From positions 62,001-126,000 of the forward strand of contig CAVSME010000005.1 of NCBI GenBank assembly GCA_963728985.1: a stretch of 64,000 bases of DNA. The letters run 5' to 3'. This document shows, in pieces, positions 16,609 through 24,754 of the stretch (position 1 is the stretch's first letter; the number at the start of each line of letters is the position of its first letter). Under the pieces are notes generated by a model, which made no database searches, was not told the origin of the DNA, and saw nothing but the letters and a program-made list of their open reading frames with translations. This DNA comes from DASXAI01 sp963728985. GTDB lineage: Bacteria; Actinomycetota; Acidimicrobiia; Acidimicrobiales; Ilumatobacteraceae. Made by a program: the position numbers and the translations under genes.

Positions 16609-18261
16609 ATGACGCTGCGCGTGCGCTGGCTCGGGCGGGTGCCCTACGGCGAGGCCTACGACCTCCAGCGCGCCCTGTTCGAGCACGGCACCGCTCAGCA
16701 CCTGCTGCTGCTCGAGCACGCGCCCGTCTACACCCTCGGTGTGCGCGCCGACCCGCGCCACGTGCTGGTGCCGCCGGCGTCGGTCGGCGCCGACCTCGTG
16801 ACGACCGACCGGGGCGGCGACGTCACCTACCACGGCCCGGGCCAGCTCGTCGGGTACCCGATCCTGTCGCGCCCGGGGAAGGGCCCGGCTGGCGCCAGCG
16901 GCATGGCCGACACCGTCGCCTACGTCCGCTCGGTGGAGCAGGTGCTGATCGACGCCCTGGCCGACCTCGGCCTGCCCGGTGTTGGTCGCCTGCGCAACTA
17001 CCCAGGCGTGTGGGTCGATCCCGACGGGCCCGAGCCCCGCAAGATCGCCGCCATCGGCGTGAGGCTGAGCCGGGGTCGCACGATGCACGGCTTCGCCCTC
17101 AACGTCACCACGGACCTCGCCATGTTCGGCCACATCGTGCCGTGCGGCATCGCCGACAAGCCGGTGACGTCGTTGGCGAATGAGGGCATCGACGTCTCGA
17201 TGGGCGACGTCGTGGACGCGGTGGCGGCCCGGGCGGCGGCGGCGTGGGGACCGGCCGAGCGCCAGGACGTGGCCTGGCGGCACCGGCCCGACGACCTCTC
17301 GCCGTTCAGCCGGGGTGACGGCCCCGGGCAGCCGGTGCGGTTGACGTCGCGCCTGGAGGCGGCCGGCGTGACCGGCGGCCTCGCCATCACCGAGCGCAAG
17401 CCCGACTGGCTGCGGGCGCACGTCCACCACGGCGCCGACGTGCTGCGCCTCAAGAGGACCGTGCGCGACCTCCACCTCGTCACGGTGTGCGAGGAAGCGG
17501 GCTGCCCCAACCTGTCGGAGTGCTGGGCCGACGGCACGGCCACGTTCATGGTGCTCGGCGAGCGCTGCACCCGGGCGTGTGGCTTCTGCCTCGTCGACAC
17601 CCGCCATCCCGAGGCCCCCGACGCCGGCGAGGCCGACCGGGTGGCGGAGGCGGCTGCCCGCATGGGCCTGGCCCACGTCGTCGTCACCATGGTGGCGCGC
17701 GACGACCTGGCCGACGGCGGGGCGGCCCACGTGGCCGACGTCGTGGCGGCCATCCGCCGCCGCTCGCCTGGTGCCGCCGTCGAGACGCTGGTGTCCGACC
17801 TGAAGGGTGATCCGGCCGCCATCGACACCGTGATCGCCGCTCGGCCGGACGTGTTCAACCACAACCTCGAGACCGTGGCCCGCCTCCAGCGGGCGGTGCG
17901 GCCGTCGGCCGGCTACGCCCGGAGCCTGGCGGCGCTGGCTCGCGCCAAGCGGGCCGGACTCGTGGTGAAGTCCGGTCTGATCGTCGGCATGGGCGAGACC
18001 GACGACGAAGTCGAGGGGGCATTGGCCGACCTGGCCGGCATCGGCGTCGACATCGTCACGATCGGCCAGTACCTGCGCCCGACCACCCATCACCTACCGG
18101 TCGCCCGGTGGGTGGAGCCGGCCGTGTTCCAGCGGTGGGCGGCGGTGGGCGAGACCCTCGGGATCGGCCGCGTCGAGGCGTCGCCGCTGACCCGTTCGAG
18201 CTACCACGCCCGGCAGGCGGCCGCGGCGGCCACGCCGGTCACCTTGAGGAGGGCACAGTGA
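16609..18261 (+). CDS. lipB-lipA: LipB-LipA fusion: octanoyltransferase plus lipoyl synthase
   Basis: A single uninterrupted 550-aa frame covers two enzymes normally encoded separately. Residues 1 to about 215 are LipB: RGGDVTYHGPGQLVGYP, Lys145 (RKIAAIGV) and the acyl-thioester Cys179 in VPCGI; the 34-residue spacing equals that of E. coli Lys135/Cys169. After a linker of about 45 residues, LipA runs from about 260: auxiliary cluster cysteines 294, 299 and 305 (CEEAGCPNLSEC), radical-SAM cysteines 320, 324 and 327 (CTRACGFC) and the C-terminal RSSYHA serine ligand. All catalytic residues are present. It would transfer octanoate from ACP to E2 lysine and insert two sulfurs. It starts 2 bases after the E2 gene and overlaps the M24 gene by 4 bases. 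Confidence 0.93.
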   Translation: MTLRVRWLGRVPYGEAYDLQRALFEHGTAQHLLLLEHAPVYTLGVRADPRHVLVPPASVGADLVTTDRGGDVTYHGPGQLVGYPILSRPGKGPAGASGMADTVAYVRSVEQVLIDALADLGLPGVGRLRNYPGVWVDPDGPEPRKIAAIGVRLSRGRTMHGFALNVTTDLAMFGHIVPCGIADKPVTSLANEGIDVSMGDVVDAVAARAAAAWGPAERQDVAWRHRPDDLSPFSRGDGPGQPVRLTSRLEAAGVTGGLAITERKPDWLRAHVHHGADVLRLKRTVRDLHLVTVCEEAGCPNLSECWADGTATFMVLGERCTRACGFCLVDTRHPEAPDAGEADRVAEAAARMGLAHVVVTMVARDDLADGGAAHVADVVAAIRRRSPGAAVETLVSDLKGDPAAIDTVIAARPDVFNHNLETVARLQRAVRPSAGYARSLAALARAKRAGLVVKSGLIVGMGETDDEVEGALADLAGIGVDIVTIGQYLRPTTHHLPVARWVEPAVFQRWAAVGETLGIGRVEASPLTRSSYHARQAAAAATPVTLRRAQ

Positions 18262-19352
18262 GCGTGCTGGCCGATCGCGTCGATCGGGTCCGTGCCGCCA
18301 TGGTCGACCAGGGCGTCGACGTGGTGCTGCTGTCGGTTGGTCCCGATCTGCCCTATCTCACGGGCTACGAGGCCATGCCGCTCGAACGGCTGACGATGCT
18401 CGTGCTGCCTCGCGATGGCGACGCCACGTTGGTGGTGCCCCGGCTGGAGGCGCCGCGGGTGGTGGAGCAGCCCGACGTGTTCTCGATCGTGCCGTGGAAC
18501 GAGACGGAAGATCCGGTGGCCCTCGTGGCCGGGCTGGCCAAGGGCGCCGACGTCGCCGCCATCGGCGATCACACGTGGGCCCGCTTCCTGGTCGACCTGC
18601 TGGGCGCGCTGCCGGCCACCACCTTCCGGCGGGCCAGCACCGTCATCAGCCCGATCCGCATGCGCAAGGATCCCCACGAGATCGCCGCGTTGCGAGCCGC
18701 AGGGGCGGCCGCCGACCGGGTGGCGACGCAGCTGCAGGGCGGCGGGATCCCCCTCGCCGGACGCACCGAGGCGGCGGTGTCGGCCGAGCTGTCGAACCGC
18801 CTGCTGGCCGAGGGCCACGAGCGGGTGAACTTCGCCATCGTGGGCTCCGGTCCGAACGGCGCCAGCCCCCACCACCACGCCAGCGACCGGGTCATCCAGC
18901 GCGGCGAGGTCGTCGTGTGCGATTTCGGCGGGCGCCTCGACGGCTACTGCAGCGACATCACCCGCACCGTCGCCGTCGGCGAGCCGCCGGCCGAGGTGGC
19001 CGAGGCGTACGCCGTGCTGCTCGAGGCCCAGCAGGCGGCGGTGGCGGCGGCCGTCGTCGGGACGCCGTGCGAGGAGGTCGACGCCGTCGCCCGCCGCATC
19101 ATCGCCGATGCCGGGTACGGCGAGCGCTTCATCCACCGCACCGGTCACGGCATCGGCATGGAGGAGCACGAGGACCCCTACATCGTCGCCGGCAACGCGC
19201 TGGCGCTGGAGCCGGGCCACGCCTTCAGCGTGGAGCCTGGGATCTACACCGCCGGCCGGTGGGGGATGCGCCTGGAGGACATCGTGGTGGCGGCGGTCGA
19301 CGGCCCCGACGCCATGAACCGGGTGTTCCACGGCCTCGCCGTCGTCGACTGA
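18258..19352 (+). CDS. M24-family metallopeptidase (Xaa-Pro aminopeptidase type)
   Basis: 364 aa, GTG start overlapping the lipoyl synthase stop by 4 bases. The N-terminal creatinase-like domain (about 1-130) is followed by the pita-bread catalytic domain with the expected metal ligands: Asp in CDFGGRLDGYCSDITR, His in HRTGHGIGMEEHE, Glu in VEPGIY and Glu in MRLEDIV. It is a cytoplasmic dinuclear metal peptidase that removes the residue before proline, or a close relative. Co-transcription with lipoate genes has no obvious metabolic logic. Confidence 0.9.
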   Translation: MSVLADRVDRVRAAMVDQGVDVVLLSVGPDLPYLTGYEAMPLERLTMLVLPRDGDATLVVPRLEAPRVVEQPDVFSIVPWNETEDPVALVAGLAKGADVAAIGDHTWARFLVDLLGALPATTFRRASTVISPIRMRKDPHEIAALRAAGAAADRVATQLQGGGIPLAGRTEAAVSAELSNRLLAEGHERVNFAIVGSGPNGASPHHHASDRVIQRGEVVVCDFGGRLDGYCSDITRTVAVGEPPAEVAEAYAVLLEAQQAAVAAAVVGTPCEEVDAVARRIIADAGYGERFIHRTGHGIGMEEHEDPYIVAGNALALEPGHAFSVEPGIYTAGRWGMRLEDIVVAAVDGPDAMNRVFHGLAVVD

Positions 19353-19353
19353 G

Positions 19354-20214
19354 TCACGCCAGCACCGCTCGGGCGACGAGGTCGGTGCCGAAGCCGGTGA
19401 GGATGGCGAGGTAGAGGAGGCCGGTGGCGGCCATGACCGCCGAGTACTGGCGCTCGCGCAGGGCGGCCCGAGTCACGAAGGCCAGGCCGAGCGTGGTGAG
19501 GGCGCAGGCCACCCAGAACCAGCCGAGGGTGCCGTTCCAGCCGTCGTCGATCGAGCCGTTGAGGACGCTCACCATCCCCGTCGGCACGAGCAGCAGGGCC
19601 ACTTCGACCGGCCAGACCCACAGCACGCAGGTGACGAGCTCGTTCAGCAGCCGGCGGGGGAGACCGGGCTGCACGAGGTACCAGTGGCCGAGGAGCATGG
19701 CGTCGGTGATGACTCCGAGGAAGGCGGCGCCGGCCAGGGTGCGGGCCACGGCCAGCACGTCGTTGCCCCCGGCGGCCAGGCCGGCGGCCACGAGCCCGAC
19801 GGCACCGACGACGGGGGCGATCAGGTCGAGACGGGGATCGAACTCGCGCCGAGGCGAGGCCGACGGGTCGGCGACGGCGACGGTGCGCTCGATGCCGGTC
19901 ATCACCGCCACCCGCTCGGAGCGGCGATCGTGCTCGGCCTGCTGGCCGGTGACCCCGGCGCCCTTGCGGGCCACGGATACACCGAAGGCCGCCAGCGCGG
20001 CGGCGACCACCCCGAGGGAGGCCACCTCCCGCACGGCGACGGTGTCGAGCAGCATGCCGCAGGCGAAGGCGCCGGCGGCGAGGGCGGCGAACACCCCCCG
20101 CAGGAGCCAGCCGTAGCCGAGACCGACTTCGCGGTGGCGGGTGGTGACCCAGAGGAAGGCCAGACCGCCGGTGGCCCACTGCAGCAGCACCGTGGCGGCG
20201 TCGAGGTGGATCAC
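19354..20214 (-). CDS. Multi-pass membrane protein of unknown function
   Basis: 286 aa, GTG start at 20214 with TAACCT (20223-20228, minus) 8 bases before it. About eight hydrophobic segments are visible, with a charged cytosolic loop in the middle (about residues 85-125). No transporter or enzyme motif was recognised. Conserved-looking polar positions inside the membrane part include LLGHWYLVQPGLPRRLLNEL, which may be a functional site. It converges with the M24 peptidase gene with one base between stops. Confidence 0.75.
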   Translation of the reverse strand: MIHLDAATVLLQWATGGLAFLWVTTRHREVGLGYGWLLRGVFAALAAGAFACGMLLDTVAVREVASLGVVAAALAAFGVSVARKGAGVTGQQAEHDRRSERVAVMTGIERTVAVADPSASPRREFDPRLDLIAPVVGAVGLVAAGLAAGGNDVLAVARTLAGAAFLGVITDAMLLGHWYLVQPGLPRRLLNELVTCVLWVWPVEVALLLVPTGMVSVLNGSIDDGWNGTLGWFWVACALTTLGLAFVTRAALRERQYSAVMAATGLLYLAILTGFGTDLVARAVLA

Positions 20215-20222
20215 GGCGCCCG

Positions 20223-20228
20223 AGGTTA
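20223..20228 (-). promoter_or_regulatory. -10 element of the membrane protein gene
   Basis: TAACCT on the minus strand, 8 bases before the GTG at 20214. Confidence 0.45.
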
Positions 20229-20260
20229 GGGCTGGCCGCGGCGTCGCGGGCTGGCGCCAC

Positions 20261-20266
20261 TAGCTT
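20261..20266 (+). promoter_or_regulatory. -10 element of the lipoprotein gene at 20275
   Basis: TAGCTT, 8 bases before the GTG start. Confidence 0.45.
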
Positions 20267-20274
20267 CGCAGCCC

Positions 20275-20928
20275 GTGCCGCCGCGCCGTCGATCTGTCCT
20301 GGGCGTGGTGGTGCTGTTGACGATCGCCGCCGGCTGCGCCACGGGTCCCCGGCCCACGCTGCAGAAGCCGGACAGCAGCAGCGATCTCGGCGGGGCGCCG
20401 GGAACGCCGAGTGGGGACGCCGGCACCGACGGCGTCCTGAGCCTGCTGGAGGGTGCCGGCGCCGCCACGTTCACGGCGACGTACCACATCACCCGCAAGC
20501 TCGGCCCCCAGGAGACCGACGCCACCGTGGTGCAGCAGGGCGACACCCGCTCGATCACCGTCGGTGACGTCCGCTTCCTGCACACCAGCCAGGACCAGAC
20601 GTGCTCGATCTCGGCCGACGCCTGCGAGCCGGGCACGCTCGACGCTCGCATCAGCGACTACAGCGTGGGGTCGGCGTTCTGGGCCAGCGGCCCGGCGCGG
20701 GCCCTACGGGTGGCGATGACCCGTCGCAGTGGCCCGCCGGTGGCGAGCACGCAGGACGTGGCCGGGCAGAGCGCGCAGTGCGTCGACGTGCCGGTCGGCG
20801 CCGGGGTCGAGCACTACTGCGCCACGCCGCTCGGGCCCGTCGCCCGGTGGGATACGGCGGCGGTGGCGGTGGAGCTCACCGGCCTCAGTCCCACCCCCGA
20901 CACGACGGCCTTCACGGTCCCCGGTTGA
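20275..20928 (+). CDS. Hypothetical lipoprotein
   Basis: 217 aa, GTG start. Basic n-region (PPRRR), hydrophobic core and lipobox TIAAGC at about residues 17-22, followed by a low-complexity linker. The mature domain holds two cysteine pairs (TCSISADACEP; QCVDVPVGAGVEHYCATP), suggesting disulfides outside the cell. The fold resembles LppX/LprG-like or LolA-like lipoproteins only in general layout. Function unknown. It stands alone, between a divergent membrane protein and a convergent CMD-type gene. Confidence 0.75.
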   Translation: MPPRRRSVLGVVVLLTIAAGCATGPRPTLQKPDSSSDLGGAPGTPSGDAGTDGVLSLLEGAGAATFTATYHITRKLGPQETDATVVQQGDTRSITVGDVRFLHTSQDQTCSISADACEPGTLDARISDYSVGSAFWASGPARALRVAMTRRSGPPVASTQDVAGQSAQCVDVPVGAGVEHYCATPLGPVARWDTAAVAVELTGLSPTPDTTAFTVPG

Positions 20929-20954
20929 ATTCGGTGTCGCATGCGGCACCGAAT
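20929..20954. repeat. Imperfect palindrome overlapping the perfect one
   Basis: ATTCGGTGTCGCA followed by TGCGGCACCGAAT: a 26-base inverted repeat with one mismatch. It shares its right arm with the perfect palindrome at 20942-20975, giving three alternating arms that could form two exclusive hairpins. It begins right after the lipoprotein stop codon. Confidence 0.8.
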
Positions 20955-20975
20955 CGGTACCGATTCGGTGCCGCA
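20942..20975. repeat. Perfect 34-bp palindrome (dispersed repeat, copy 1)
   Basis: The left arm TGCGGCACCGAATCGGT is followed directly by its exact reverse complement. It lies between two convergent genes (stops at 20928 and 20999). The same 34 bases occur at 48934-48967. It could act as a bidirectional terminator-like hairpin, but there is no T-tract, and the exact conservation argues for a REP-like element or protein-binding site. Confidence 0.9.
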
Positions 20976-20998
20976 GGTCAGCGGGCAGAAAAGGGTGG

Positions 20999-21559
20999 TC
21001 AGCCGTCGAAGCCGACGACGCCCGGCTCGCGCTGGACCCCCAACGAATTCAGCGTGAACGCCACGAGGTGGTAGTGCCCGACCACCATCGGCACCTCGAT
21101 CAGCTGCTGGGTGTCGTAGCGATCGGCCAGCGTCGCCCACGTCGCGTCCGTGATGCAGCCGTCGTCGTGCAATTCGTCGGCCGCCCGCAGCAAGACGGCG
21201 TCGAACGGGTCCCAGCCGGCGGCGTCGGGGCCCGCCTTGACCCGGTCGACCTCGTCCTGGGAGATGCCGGAGGCCAGGGCGATGCGCACGTGCTGGCCCC
21301 ACTCGTAGACCGACTGGCAGTGCCAGCCGGTGCGCAGGATGAGCAGCTCCCGATCCCGGGCCGGGAGCTTCCCGGCGAGCAGCTTGCCGCCGAACGGCGA
21401 CCACTTCCGGAACAGCCCCGGGTGGCGCACGATGGTGGTGAAGATGTTCGACGCCGGCCCGGTGCCCTCCAGCGTGGCCAGCAGTTCGGCGGTCTGGCCG
21501 TCGCCTTCACCGGACGCCAGCGGAGGGATGCGGGGAGTGGTCGGGCGGGGCGCAGTCAT
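20999..21559 (-). CDS. Carboxymuconolactone decarboxylase / AhpD-like family protein
   Basis: 186 aa from the ATG at 21559. TAGGGT on the minus strand (21567-21572) lies 7 bases upstream and favours this start over a GTG 9 bases earlier. The helical CMD fold is recognisable: LPARDRELLILRTGWHCQSVYEWGQHVRIA, with Cys and His at family positions but only one Cys rather than the CxxC of AhpD. Members include decarboxylases and alkylhydroperoxidase-like proteins; with a single Cys, a peroxidase role is less likely. Substrate unknown. Confidence 0.82.
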   Translation of the reverse strand: MTAPRPTTPRIPPLASGEGDGQTAELLATLEGTGPASNIFTTIVRHPGLFRKWSPFGGKLLAGKLPARDRELLILRTGWHCQSVYEWGQHVRIALASGISQDEVDRVKAGPDAAGWDPFDAVLLRAADELHDDGCITDATWATLADRYDTQQLIEVPMVVGHYHLVAFTLNSLGVQREPGVVGFDG

Positions 21560-21566
21560 GGCGCGC

Positions 21567-21572
21567 ACCCTA
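21567..21572 (-). promoter_or_regulatory. -10 element of the CMD-family gene
   Basis: TAGGGT on the minus strand, 7 bases before the ATG at 21559; decides the start. Confidence 0.5.
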
Positions 21573-21626
21573 CGACCTGGCCGGTATGAGTTTCACGAGG
21601 GGGCAAAAGCGGGAACAATGGTCTCC

Positions 21627-22517
21627 ATGCCCAGGCCGATCTGGAGCGGGGCGATCAGCTTCGGGCTGGTCAGCATCCCGGTCAAGCTCTACAACGCCGT
21701 CAACCGCAAGAGCGTCTCGTTCAACCAGCTCGACAGCCGGGACAACCAGCGCATCCGCTACCGCAAGGTGAACGCCGACACCGGCGACGAGGTGCCCGAC
21801 GACATGATCGTCAAGGGCTACGAGGTCACCAAGGGCCGCTACATCATCGTCGACCCCGACGAGCTGGAGCAGTTCATGCCCACCGTGACCCGCTCCATCG
21901 ACCTCGACGAGTTCGTGGACCTCACCGAGATCGACCCGCTCTTCTACGACAGCCCGTACTACCTGGCCCCCGACAAGGTCACGAAGCCCTACGCCCTGCT
22001 GGCCCGGGCCATGGAAGAGGCGGGCAAGGTGGGCGTGGGCCGTTTCGTCATGCGCAACAAGGAGTACGTGGCCGCCGTGCGCCCCGTCGACGGGCGGCTG
22101 GTGCTGTCGACCATGGTCCATGCCGACGAGGTGGTCGACCCGATGAACATCGAGGAGCTCGAGAGCCTCGACGACGTCGAGATCTCCGACAAGGAGCTCA
22201 AGATGGCCGAGCAGCTCGTGGCCTCGCTGGCCGGGCCCTTCGAGCTCGATCGTTACCCCGACAACTACCGGCTGCAGGTGCTCGACCTCCTGGAGAAGCG
22301 GGCCGCCGGTGAGGAGATCGAGGTGCCGGAGCGGCCGGCCACGGCGCCCCAGGTCGTCGACCTGATGGCGGCCTTGGAGGCCAGCGTGAAGGCGGCCAAG
22401 GAGTCCCGCGGCCGGCACCCCACGGCCGCCGCCGAGGCCAAGCCGGTGAAGGCGGCGAAGGCGCCGGCCAAGGCCCCCGCCAAGGCCACCGCGGCGCGCA
22501 AGCGCAAGTCGGCGTGA
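21627..22517 (+). CDS. ku: Ku protein (bacterial non-homologous end joining)
   Basis: 296 aa. The ATG at 21627 gives the canonical MPRPIWSGAISFGLVSIPVKL; an in-frame ATG 9 bases earlier is possible. Ku core residues are clear (DEVPDDMIVKGYE, FYDSPYYLAPD). The C-terminus is a Lys/Ala-rich tail (KAAKAPAKAPAKATAARKRK) like those that strengthen DNA binding in some actinobacterial Kus. It forms a homodimeric ring on double-strand ends and recruits LigD. The LigD polymerase-domain gene follows after 10 bases. Confidence 0.95.
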   Translation: MPRPIWSGAISFGLVSIPVKLYNAVNRKSVSFNQLDSRDNQRIRYRKVNADTGDEVPDDMIVKGYEVTKGRYIIVDPDELEQFMPTVTRSIDLDEFVDLTEIDPLFYDSPYYLAPDKVTKPYALLARAMEEAGKVGVGRFVMRNKEYVAAVRPVDGRLVLSTMVHADEVVDPMNIEELESLDDVEISDKELKMAEQLVASLAGPFELDRYPDNYRLQVLDLLEKRAAGEEIEVPERPATAPQVVDLMAALEASVKAAKESRGRHPTAAAEAKPVKAAKAPAKAPAKATAARKRKSA

Positions 22518-22527
22518 GCCTGGCCTG

Positions 22528-23424
22528 GTGACGGCCGTCGAGGTCGGCGGCCGCCAGATCACGCTGTCCAACCTGGACAAGGTGCTGTACCCGGAAGCCG
22601 GCTTCACCAAGGCCGAGGTGATCGACTACTACCACCGCATCGCGCCGGTGATGGTGCCGCACCTCGCCGGGCGGGCGCTCACGTTGCGCCGGTGGCCGAA
22701 CGGCGTGGACGCCAAGGGCTTCTTCGAGAAGCGCTGCCCCAGCCACCGTCCGCCGTGGCTGCCGACGGCACCGGGCCCTGGTGACCGCAACGGCACGATC
22801 GAGTACTGCGAGTTCGCCGAGCCCGCCGCCTTGGTGTGGGCGGCGAACATGGCGGCGCTGGAGTTGCACGCCCCCATGGCGCTCGCCGCCGACCTGGAGA
22901 CGCCGCGCGCTGTCGTCTTCGACCTCGATCCCGGGGCGCCGGCGACCCTGCGGGCGTGCGCCACGATCGCCGTCGAGATCCGCGAGGTGCTCGGTCGGCT
23001 CGACCTGGTCGCCTTCCCGAAGACGTCGGGCTCCAAGGGCATGCAGCTCTATGTCCCGATCAACGGACCGGGCACCCACGACGGCGCCGGCGACTTCGCC
23101 CTGGCCGTTGCTCAGGTGGTGGAGCAGCGCCGCCCCCAGGACGTGGTGACCGTGATGACGAAGGCCGAGCGCACGCGCAAGGTCTTCATCGACTGGAGCC
23201 AGAACAGCCGCCACAAGACGACCATCGCCGTGTACTCGCTGCGGGCCCGGCCCCGACCCACCGTGTCGACGCCCATCACGTGGGCCGAGGTCGAGGCGAT
23301 GGCCGACGGCGGCGAGGAGCTGCAGTTCGAGGCCGACGACGTCGTTGCCCGCGTGGCCGAGGACGGCGACCTGTTCGCCCCGGTCCTCAGCCTGGTGCAG
23401 GAGCTGCCGGCGACTGGCCGCTGA
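22528..23424 (+). CDS. Stand-alone LigD polymerase/primase domain protein
   Basis: 298 aa, GTG start 10 bases after ku. It corresponds to the polymerase (PolDom, archaeo-eukaryotic primase) module of LigD: ITLSNLDKVLYPEAGFTKAEV at the N-terminus, the catalytic DLDPG with Asp132 and Asp134, and the TSGSKGMQLYVPI segment. The ligase and 3'-phosphoesterase modules are absent, so end sealing must use a ligase encoded elsewhere. It adds nucleotides, preferably ribonucleotides, at Ku-bound breaks. The 3' end overlaps the convergent MFS gene by 38 bases. Confidence 0.92.
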   Translation: MTAVEVGGRQITLSNLDKVLYPEAGFTKAEVIDYYHRIAPVMVPHLAGRALTLRRWPNGVDAKGFFEKRCPSHRPPWLPTAPGPGDRNGTIEYCEFAEPAALVWAANMAALELHAPMALAADLETPRAVVFDLDPGAPATLRACATIAVEIREVLGRLDLVAFPKTSGSKGMQLYVPINGPGTHDGAGDFALAVAQVVEQRRPQDVVTVMTKAERTRKVFIDWSQNSRHKTTIAVYSLRARPRPTVSTPITWAEVEAMADGGEELQFEADDVVARVAEDGDLFAPVLSLVQELPATGR

Positions 23425-24754
23425 CCCGGCCGGCGATGCTCACGCCGATGAGCGTGAACACCAGGGCCACCAGGAACTCGATGGCCAGGGCCGACGACAG
23501 CGACAGCCACGTCCGGTCGGCCAGCGCCACCAGCGCGCCGCCGATGCCACCGACCAGCGCGAAGCCGAGGGCGTCGGCGATCTGCAGCTGGCTGGCCACG
23601 AGGCCCTCGGAGCCGCCGGCGGCCGACGCCATGGTGGTGATCGAGGTGGTGTTGAACACGAGGCCGATCCCGAGGCCGGCCACCGTCCAGGACAGGAACA
23701 TGAGCGCCAGGGGCGTGCCCGACCACACCACGGGCAGCGTCAGCACGAGGCCGATGGCGATGATGACGAAGCCCCGGCGCACCAGGGTCGACGGCGGGGT
23801 GCGACCGGCGGCGCGCGCTGACCAGGAGGCGCCCGCCGTCCACGTGAACGAGGCCCCCGTGATGACCACGCCGCCGACGAGGGTGCTGGTCCCATGGATC
23901 CGGGTGGCCGCCAGCGGGATGTACGTGTCGGCGCCGAAGAAGCCGATGCCGACGCAGAGACGGGTGGCCACGGCGGCGGGCACGCCCCGAGCGGCGCGGG
24001 CGGTGCCCGGGGGGAGGAGACCGACCAGCGCCAGCCAGCCGATCACCGCACCCGGGACGATGAGGACCAGCGCCACCCACAGCTGGCTGGCCGTCAGCCC
24101 GATCACCAGCAGGCCGACGCCGGCGGCCAGGACCGTCGCCCGGGGCACCCGGCTGGGGCCACCGCGCCGCTCGGGCGGCGGGAGGGCCAGGAGCGCCGGC
24201 AGCGCCAGGGCGATCAGCACCGGCAGGATCGGCAGGAGCCCGAGGAACACCCAGCGCCAGGTGAGCTGCTCGCTGACCAGGCCGGCCGCCGCCGGTGCGA
24301 TCAGGGACGGCACCACCCACGCCGCCGCCAGGAGGGCGAACATCCGGGGCTGGCGCTCCGGCGGGAAGGCGCGGGTGACGACGACGTAGGCGACGCTGGC
24401 CAGCATCCCGGCCCCCGCCCCCTGCAGGGCCCGGCCGATCACCACGACGAGCATGCTCGGCGCAACGCCGGCGACGACGAGCCCCACGGCGAACACCGCG
24501 CTGCCGATGATGAAGGGAACCGCCGGCCCGCGGCGGTCGGCCTGCTCGCCGGCGGCGACGATGGCGACGAGGTTGGCCAGCATGTAGGCGCTGAAGGCCG
24601 CTCCGTAGAGGGCGTCGCCGTTCAGGTCGGCCGCCACCGCGGGCATGGCCGTGGCCACCGCCATGGCCTCGAAGGCGTTCATGGTGATCGCCATCACCAT
24701 GCCGATCGCCAGGGCCGCCGTCCCGGTGCGGCGGCCGCGAGCGGCGAGCGTCAC
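23387..24754 (-). CDS. MFS transporter (drug/H+ antiporter type)
   Basis: 455 aa from a GTG at 24754 that overlaps the upstream stop by 4 bases. At least 12 hydrophobic segments; the loop 2-3 MFS motif appears as GEQADRRGPAVPFIIG, and the early TM1 reads AITMNAFEAMAVATAMPAVAADL, a pattern of 12-14 TM efflux antiporters. Substrate not predictable. It is co-transcribed behind a pyridoxamine-phosphate-oxidase-like gene. Confidence 0.88.
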   Translation of the reverse strand: MTLAARGRRTGTAALAIGMVMAITMNAFEAMAVATAMPAVAADLNGDALYGAAFSAYMLANLVAIVAAGEQADRRGPAVPFIIGSAVFAVGLVVAGVAPSMLVVVIGRALQGAGAGMLASVAYVVVTRAFPPERQPRMFALLAAAWVVPSLIAPAAAGLVSEQLTWRWVFLGLLPILPVLIALALPALLALPPPERRGGPSRVPRATVLAAGVGLLVIGLTASQLWVALVLIVPGAVIGWLALVGLLPPGTARAARGVPAAVATRLCVGIGFFGADTYIPLAATRIHGTSTLVGGVVITGASFTWTAGASWSARAAGRTPPSTLVRRGFVIIAIGLVLTLPVVWSGTPLALMFLSWTVAGLGIGLVFNTTSITTMASAAGGSEGLVASQLQIADALGFALVGGIGGALVALADRTWLSLSSALAIEFLVALVFTLIGVSIAGRVSGQSPAAPAPG

